From contig OU342630.1 in assembly GCA_910589415.1 (NCBI GenBank), forward strand, positions 28,491,867 through 28,555,866: a stretch of DNA of 64,000 nucleotides. Reading direction: 5' to 3'. The DNA comes from Malachius bipustulatus. Its lineage: Eukaryota > Arthropoda > Insecta > Coleoptera > Melyridae. The number at the start of each line of letters is the position of its first letter. Position 1 is the stretch's first letter. Shown here piece by piece: positions 58,186-64,000 of this stretch. The notes under the pieces are model-generated. The model was not told the DNA's origin and searched no databases. It was given only the letters and a program-made list of their open reading frames with translations. The translations under genes were made by a program, and so were the position numbers.

Positions 58186-58526
58186 GTTAATTTTCTGGAC
58201 AATTCAAATGAAATTAACGGCCCACGTTCACACTAAAATTGATTGTAATTTTCACTGATACTTCAAAGGGAAGTTTCAAAGTCTATTCAGTTGTAATATA
58301 CAAATGAAACTAGCGTTTCAAGTGCACAGCAATAGAGTGGAAAAGCTGTTTCAAAATTTAAATCTGCACTTATTTCAAAAGTTGTCATAAGCTTATTATA
58401 AGTATTTGTTAACAACATGATTTTTATATGAACGAATAAATTAATTTTGTCAGTTAATATTTGCAAAAAAAAAAACGCAACAGAGGTATTTTTTTAAATT
58501 TTATTTTTGTTATAAAGTAACATTTT

Positions 58527-59162
58527 TATACAGGTTGTTCCTTTTGGCTCAGTAATGACGATATTGTCTGTTTTTTAATAGGATATCCTGTATATTGTTG
58601 CATTTTCATATTTCCTAAGAAAATCCAGTAAGATTAGTTTTGACAGTTGCAGTTTAAATTGAGTATTTTATGAGTTATAAATAGGTGAAAATCGCAATTT
58701 TCCAACTTTAAAGCAGTACCTACATCGTAAACGGCTGCAAATATCCGAAAACGGCTACATGTCCCTATCTTAACTTTTTACATGGTTTCCTGCGATGTAG
58801 ATGAAATTTTTGTACAGGGTGATAAAAAATAAAAAAATATGATAATTTTCATCACCTTGTAGCTATAGAAATTCAAACTACCTAATAAAATATTGCATGA
58901 AAAGTTAAGATAGGTGCATGTAAGTTGTTTTCCGATATTGGGAGCGGTTTCCGATGTACCCACTGCTTTAAAGTTGGAAAATTGCGATTTTCACTTGCTT
59001 ATACATAACTCATAACGTACTCAGTTTAGACAGAAATTTATTGTAAACACCATTACCTACTGGATTTTCTCAGAAAATATGAAATTACAATAATATACAA
59101 CGGTGTCCTATTACGAAAAATATTTACAATGTCGTCATTACTGAGCCACGGAACAATAGAAC
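58527..59162. mobile_element. Foldback element FB10
   Basis: ATACAGGTTGTTCCTTTTGGCTCAGTAATGACG returns inverted at the right end (ATGTCGTCATTACTGAGCCACGGAACAAT). Inner arms: CACAATTTTCC-like GCAATTTTCCAACTTTAAAGCAG pairs with CTGCTTTAAAGTTGGAAAATTGC, and CATCGTAAACGGCTGCAAATATCCG has its partner near 58925. ACAGGGTGAT lies near the centre. Confidence 0.8.
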
Positions 59163-59403
59163 ATCAATTAATTTAAAAAAATTACATTTTTCAAAAAATA
59201 ATGAAGATAATTAAATATATTTCAATAACAAATAATGACGAAAAATCATCTTATTTTTTTATAATAGGTATAGGAATTTGTAATCTCGGTAAAAGGTAGG
59301 TACATAGTAGATCAGTACAGTAACTAATAATAAGACTATTATAAACAAATAAAATTCACTTTGTATTTCAAGAATTTATAAAATATAAAATATAATAAAA
59401 AAT

Positions 59404-60282
59404 ATACCGGGTGTCCCAGACTTAATTGACCAGGCCATATCTCATATACAGGTTGAGATAATCGAGCTGAATAAAAGGCATATTATTAAAATTTTTCAAG
59501 CTGTATAACATGACGGCATGAAAACAACCCCCACTCCAACATCCCCTAAGTTACAGCCCCCACCCTTAAAAAATGAATAGCACCCTGTATATATTTTTGT
59601 ATATTCAAAACCAGTATTCGATTGTCTATTCAGATGATTTTTCAGATTCAAAATTGGTTGAGAAATAACCAAGAAAAGGTTCATCAAGGTGGTCATGACT
59701 TTTTATCTTAACTTTCTCTTGATGACTACTTTTGCTGTCAAAATTTATCAATATTTAGTCATAGTTTTTAACAGGCAGGTGATAGTTATTATTATAATTA
59801 AAGTCCAAACAATTTATTTAATCATTCTGCTTTATTAGGAAATTTAAAAAAATAAAACAAGAGACAAAGCACTTTATCATGAACCTTAATGATGACTGTG
59901 ACTGTGACCTGTTAATTGAAAACTATGACCAAAAAATTGACAAATTTCGTCAGCTAAACTCATTCAGAGAAAGTTCAGATAAAAAGTCATGACCACCTTG
60001 ATGAACCTTTCTTGGTTATTTCTCAACCAATTTTGAATCTGAAAAATCATCTGAATAGAGAATCGAATACTGGTTTTGAATATACAAAAATATATACAGG
60101 GTGCTATTCATTTTTTTTAAGGGTGGGGGCTGTAACTTAGAGGATGTTGGAGTGGGGGTTGTTTTCATGCTGTCATGTTATACAGCTTGAAAAATTTTAA
60201 TAATATGCCTTTTATTCAGCTCGATTATCTCAACCTGTATATGAGATATGGCCTGATCAATTAAGTCTGGGACACCCGGTAT
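59404..60282. mobile_element. Foldback element FB11
   Basis: TACCGGGTGTCCCAGACTTAATTGA returns inverted as TCAATTAAGTCTGGGACACCCGGTA ending at 60282. The arms pair through ATATACAGGTTGAGATAATCGAGCTGAATAAAAGGC and through GGGTGGGGGCTGTAACTT. A large inner pair (TCAAGGTGGTCATGACTTTTTATC) brackets the loop. Very little divergence between the arms. Confidence 0.9.
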
Positions 60283-61136
60283 ACAGGGTGAGTTTTTTTC
60301 AATGTCTAGTACAGGGATCTCGTAAACTACTGCAGTTAGAGGAACGGTTAAATGGGGAAAGAAGTGCAGTTTTATGAGCTTAATTCGAAACAGCTTTTGT
60401 TTTTTTTTTTTAAATCTCCATAGCTTCCTAGATATTTAACATAAAGTAAATTCCGCGGATTTCTTTACAGCGAGATAGCGGTCTTATTATTGGGATTAGA
60501 GAAAAATCGTAATGGAAAACCTTTTAGACGATTCCATAGAGAATAAAACGGCGTTACAATTTTTTGTATTTGTTGTGTCATTTTCGAGCTATGACGTAAA
60601 CTTGTGTTTTTTTAATTGTAAGTCATAGTTGGCTATGACATCATTCGATATTTTTTTTTTCTAAATACAACGATATAAAACTCGATATCGTTTTTTCGGG
60701 AAATAAAAAAGTTAGGACGGTTTTTAATTTTATTTCCTCAAATACGTGGTATAGGCGCTGAATTTAATACTTAATTTTGAATTGAAAATCTTATATGAAT
60801 TAATAGTTCAACGGAATAGCTTGTTTTCGAGAACTTAAAAAAAAATATTAATTTTAATTCTAATCTTTCAAAAATCTTGTAGCAATATACCTACCTACGC
60901 TGTAGAACTGTAGACTAAATATTCATATCAAAATGTGACGGTTGCTTAGCAACAGTAAGCAGAAACAGTGAAACTATAAAATTTGACAGTTAGTACTTAT
61001 ATAGAGGCTTATAATTTCCATTGAACTTTAAGTATGAAGTCAGGTTTTGCAGAAGTTCTTAAATTTAACCGTTCCTCTAACTGCAGTAGTTTACGAGATC
61101 CCTGTACTAAACATTGAAAAAAACTCACCCTGTATA
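60281..61136. mobile_element. Foldback element FB12
   Basis: It starts ATACAGGGTGAG...CAATGTCTAGTACAGGGATCTCGTAAACTACTGCAGTTAGAGGAACGG, with an inverted partner at 61066-61136 ending CACCCTGTATA. It shares its first bases (TATA) with the end of FB11, so one of the two inserted into the TA flank of the other. Confidence 0.88.
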
Positions 61137-64000
61137 ATGTAAGTACATACTTAGGTAGATAATAAAAAAAAATCTCATAAATTAAATCTAACTAAAAATA
61201 AACTTTGAACCATTATATTAATTAAATCGAAATAAACAAAATAATAACTTAAAAACAAAAATAGTGTAAGTACTTACACCCATAATACTTATAAAGATTG
61301 AACCTAATAAAAAAATTGATATCTTATTTAAAAACAAAATTTAAAAAGTTTTCATATAAAATGGGAAAACCTATAACATAAGTAAACTTTGAATAGGACC
61401 CAATTAAATTGCATTAAATTAAACTACTTAGTTAAATAAAAACTTAAGAAAAACCTTTACTAAACTGCATGAGTTTTACTACACCGGTGCCATAAATAGT
61501 CTACATGTATACCTATATGTATAAATAAATTGATCAAATTATTTAATGATAAAATATAAACGTAGGTTAATTAATCGGGATAGCAGTCGATAAGGAAAAG
61601 GATACCTACTCTTTTTTCTAAAAACCCAAGTTTTCCAAATTTATTTCAGTTCTTCTTCAGAGGTAAGAAAGTGAGGTCTATAATGGTTTGTTAATAATAA
61701 TGTTGGATATTTTTTGAATAAATGTTAACAACAGGTATTTCATTTTCTCTGTTTTATCGACTGCTATCCCAATTAATTAATCTACGTTTATACATACCTA
61801 TTTAGAAATATTACACCTAGATAAAATTCAATAAATTTTATTGTCTGAACATAATTCCAAATTAATAGGTACTTATCATATTTAAAAACAAAATCAAAAA
61901 ACGTTCTCTTTTAAAAAAGGTAAATCTAAACAAAAGAAACCTTAAATTGGATCGAATAAAATTGGATGGGATTAAAAAAGTTTGCTAAATGCAACAACAA
62001 AATGAAATCTAAAAAATGGAATATTAAGTTTATGATTAGATATAATCAAAATCACCGCCATAAAGAGGTCATCGAAAGTGTTAATTGATGCCCTCTTAAA
62101 TGCCCTGTCTTCGCATGCTGAAACCAGCATATGGTGTGTCTCTCGAAGCTCTCATCCGTGATTGGGAATGATAGGTATCCTTACTGCACCTGGCACCTGG
62201 AATGATTGAAAAATATTTATGTAATCTCAAAGTCTAGGGTTCTTTCAAATGTATGAGCCTAAGAATCCAATAAGGATCCACAAAAGTGAAAGCAGAAAAT
62301 CTTAATTATCAAAACTAGTTAACAATATTTTGACTACTAGGTATAATAGGTACCTACCCATCCCCAGATGGGTTCAAGAGTTCATACATATCATACTTTT
62401 ATTTTACTTGTGAAATCACTGAGCGTAAGTAGCGGTCTATAAATCAAAGAGTAAGTCGTGGATAAAATTTTCAATATTTACATTTTTGGGAGATTTTTAG
62501 AAATTATATGGAAAAATAGTCTTCTAATTCCTCTGCCTTAGGTATACTATATAATGTAAGTATAGGTAAAATACTATATATGCTTGCTATTTTTATATGT
62601 ACTACCTACTTACTTACGTATTATTTATGTAAAACCTATAGATAGGGATGTGGCGAATATTCGCAAAAGTTCGGTATTCGGCAAGTAAATATTGGGAGAC
62701 GCCGAACTTTGATTATTTTTTGCTTTCATTGTTATTCATCGTTGTTCCGATCTTTTTCAGAATATGTATTGCTTTTGCGAAAACCTCTATAGAGTCTATA
62801 GAATATTCATATCGATTTACAAATTATATACTTAACAGAAAATACTGAGCTTATTTATAAAAATGTTAAAAATGAAGAAGGTATGGAATATCCGAATAAA
62901 ATTCTGCCGATTTCAGAGAATCCCCGATAAAAACAAACTGAAATAATTTGAAGTCATTCATCAGAAATTCAAGTAAACATATGGTGTGTGTCACTGTTAT
63001 AGGGGCCACAAATATTCGTCAGAGTTCAAACAATCCAAACCCAAACATTCCAAACTAGGAACAAAGAGCCAAATAGCGGCGTTGAACTTGAAATTCAAGG
63101 GACAAACTGGTTTTCTTTCAGAGTAAAAATTAACTATTTAATCCAGGATTGTGCTGAAATGAAATTGGTGAAGTCCTGCTACAAGAAACTGACTCACCCT
63201 GTTTATTTCTTTTGTAAGTACCTATATAAGGTGTAGGTATATTATCCAATGCTTCAAAATTAACATCAATTTATTAACATCAAAAATTCATGCAATTTTT
63301 TGAGGTGAGAGTAGAAAAATTGATACCCTATTATACTATGATTTTTATACGAAGGCAAGAGTCTGGGCGTGAACTACGCATCTTGCCGGTTTTAATTGTT
63401 CCACCCATTGAACTGATAAACGCTGTTCCACCATAACAGACTAGAAATAACATCAGTGGCGCACATAATAAAAAATATTTAATATTTTTAATATATTTTA
63501 AATGTTTAGGTATAAATGATAAGTCAATAATTATCAATCTTCAATTAAAAAATCAATATGGACATCCACGTTTAATATTCCAATTTATATGAATTAGTCT
63601 CGGTTAAATTATTTTGAATTTATTTAAAATTAGGTACCTATATGCGGAAAAACGAAAATAGTAGGTAGGTAGGTACTTATTCTACAGGCAAGTAATATTA
63701 ATAATAAATTGATAACAAATAACATAATAATAAATAAAAACATGATAACAAAGAATAAATAAATTAATAATCTATGGCCGTGAATTGCCATTCTATTAAT
63801 TTACTAGGCCAATTTATAAATTGGTTAGTACGCTGATAAGTTAGTTACTACATGTGAGTCAATAAATATTTCTTGTCTAGTATCAATAATGTTAGTCGGT
63901 GTCCCAGTTACAAAACAACCAATCAGATAAGGCTGATAAGAGTATCTTCGCCGTTCATCGAACATATGAAAGCTAAGTGGTTAACTCGTATCATATTATT
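61137..64000. other. AT-rich region with one inverted pair; no gene recognised
   Basis: AAACGTAGGTTAATTAATCGGGATAGCAGTCGATAA (61558) returns inverted at 61755-61790 (TTATCGACTGCTATCCCAATTAATTAATCTACGTTT). This is a 230-bp foldback, flanked by weak direct repeats of TATTTAAAAACAAAAT (61323 and 61880). A GGTA run lies at 63662-63675. Frames of 60-68 codons show no domain. Confidence 0.5.

Noticed and set aside
1..64000. CRISPR arrays, tRNA or rRNA genes, bacterial operons
   Set aside because: No regular spacer-repeat array, no cloverleaf with a credible T-loop and no rRNA core sequence were seen. The content is eukaryotic.

Overview
The window looks like nuclear DNA of an arthropod, most likely an insect. 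It is AT-rich and eukaryotic in style, with no operons or Shine-Dalgarno sites. Everything I can identify is a transposable element, an element remnant or a simple repeat. I found no single-copy host gene that I can name, and no rRNA, tRNA or CRISPR array. The species cannot be fixed from the sequence. Frequent GGTA tetranucleotide runs and many palindromic elements ending in CAGGGTG would suit several insect orders.

Region 1-10.35 kb is a three-layer nest. An old non-LTR retrotransposon on the minus strand (about 190-10345) was split by a Penelope-like element (PLE, 918-8388, minus) that made a 12-bp target duplication. The PLE was in turn split by a young Ty3/gypsy LTR retrotransposon (2102-7013, minus, 5-bp duplication). 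The gypsy element has almost identical LTRs and a 1379-codon Gag-Pol frame with all catalytic motifs. The PLE carries a reverse transcriptase, a GIY-YIG endonuclease and a hammerhead-like ribozyme in its 3' end. A separate 0.64-kb insertion (9420-10056) sits in the non-LTR element.

Region 10.35-51 kb is dense with decayed elements. Non-LTR reverse transcriptase remnants lie at 16.6-18.7, 30.7-31.1, 35.3-37.0, 44.4-45.2 and 46.6-47.2 kb. There are many foldback elements with TACAGGGTG...CACCCTGTA ends, a 905-bp tandem duplication at 22.3-24.15 kb, nested CG-rich inverted repeats at 40.8-41.6 kb, an isolated decayed hammerhead motif at 26.0 kb, a gag-like remnant at 49.9-50.4 kb and a mariner-like transposase remnant at 50.4-50.7 kb.

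The most interesting object is at 51262-52735. It is an array of a 451-bp unit, each complete copy of which contains a type I hammerhead ribozyme with every core nucleotide and a minimal stem III. Three ribozymes are present, one inverted relative to the other two. The array sits inside a foldback element and is bounded by a perfect 12-bp target-site duplication. This is the architecture of a metazoan retrozyme. The PLE in the same window also has a 12-bp duplication, an inverted 5' end and a hammerhead-like 3' end, which supports (but does not prove) mobilisation of the array by PLE machinery.

Region 53.5-64 kb holds the C-terminal end of one or two non-LTR elements of the restriction-like-endonuclease type, a broken OTU-protease-like fragment, a GCAACGTTGC-rich repeat, three more foldback elements (58.5-61.1 kb) and AT-rich sequence with no recognisable gene.
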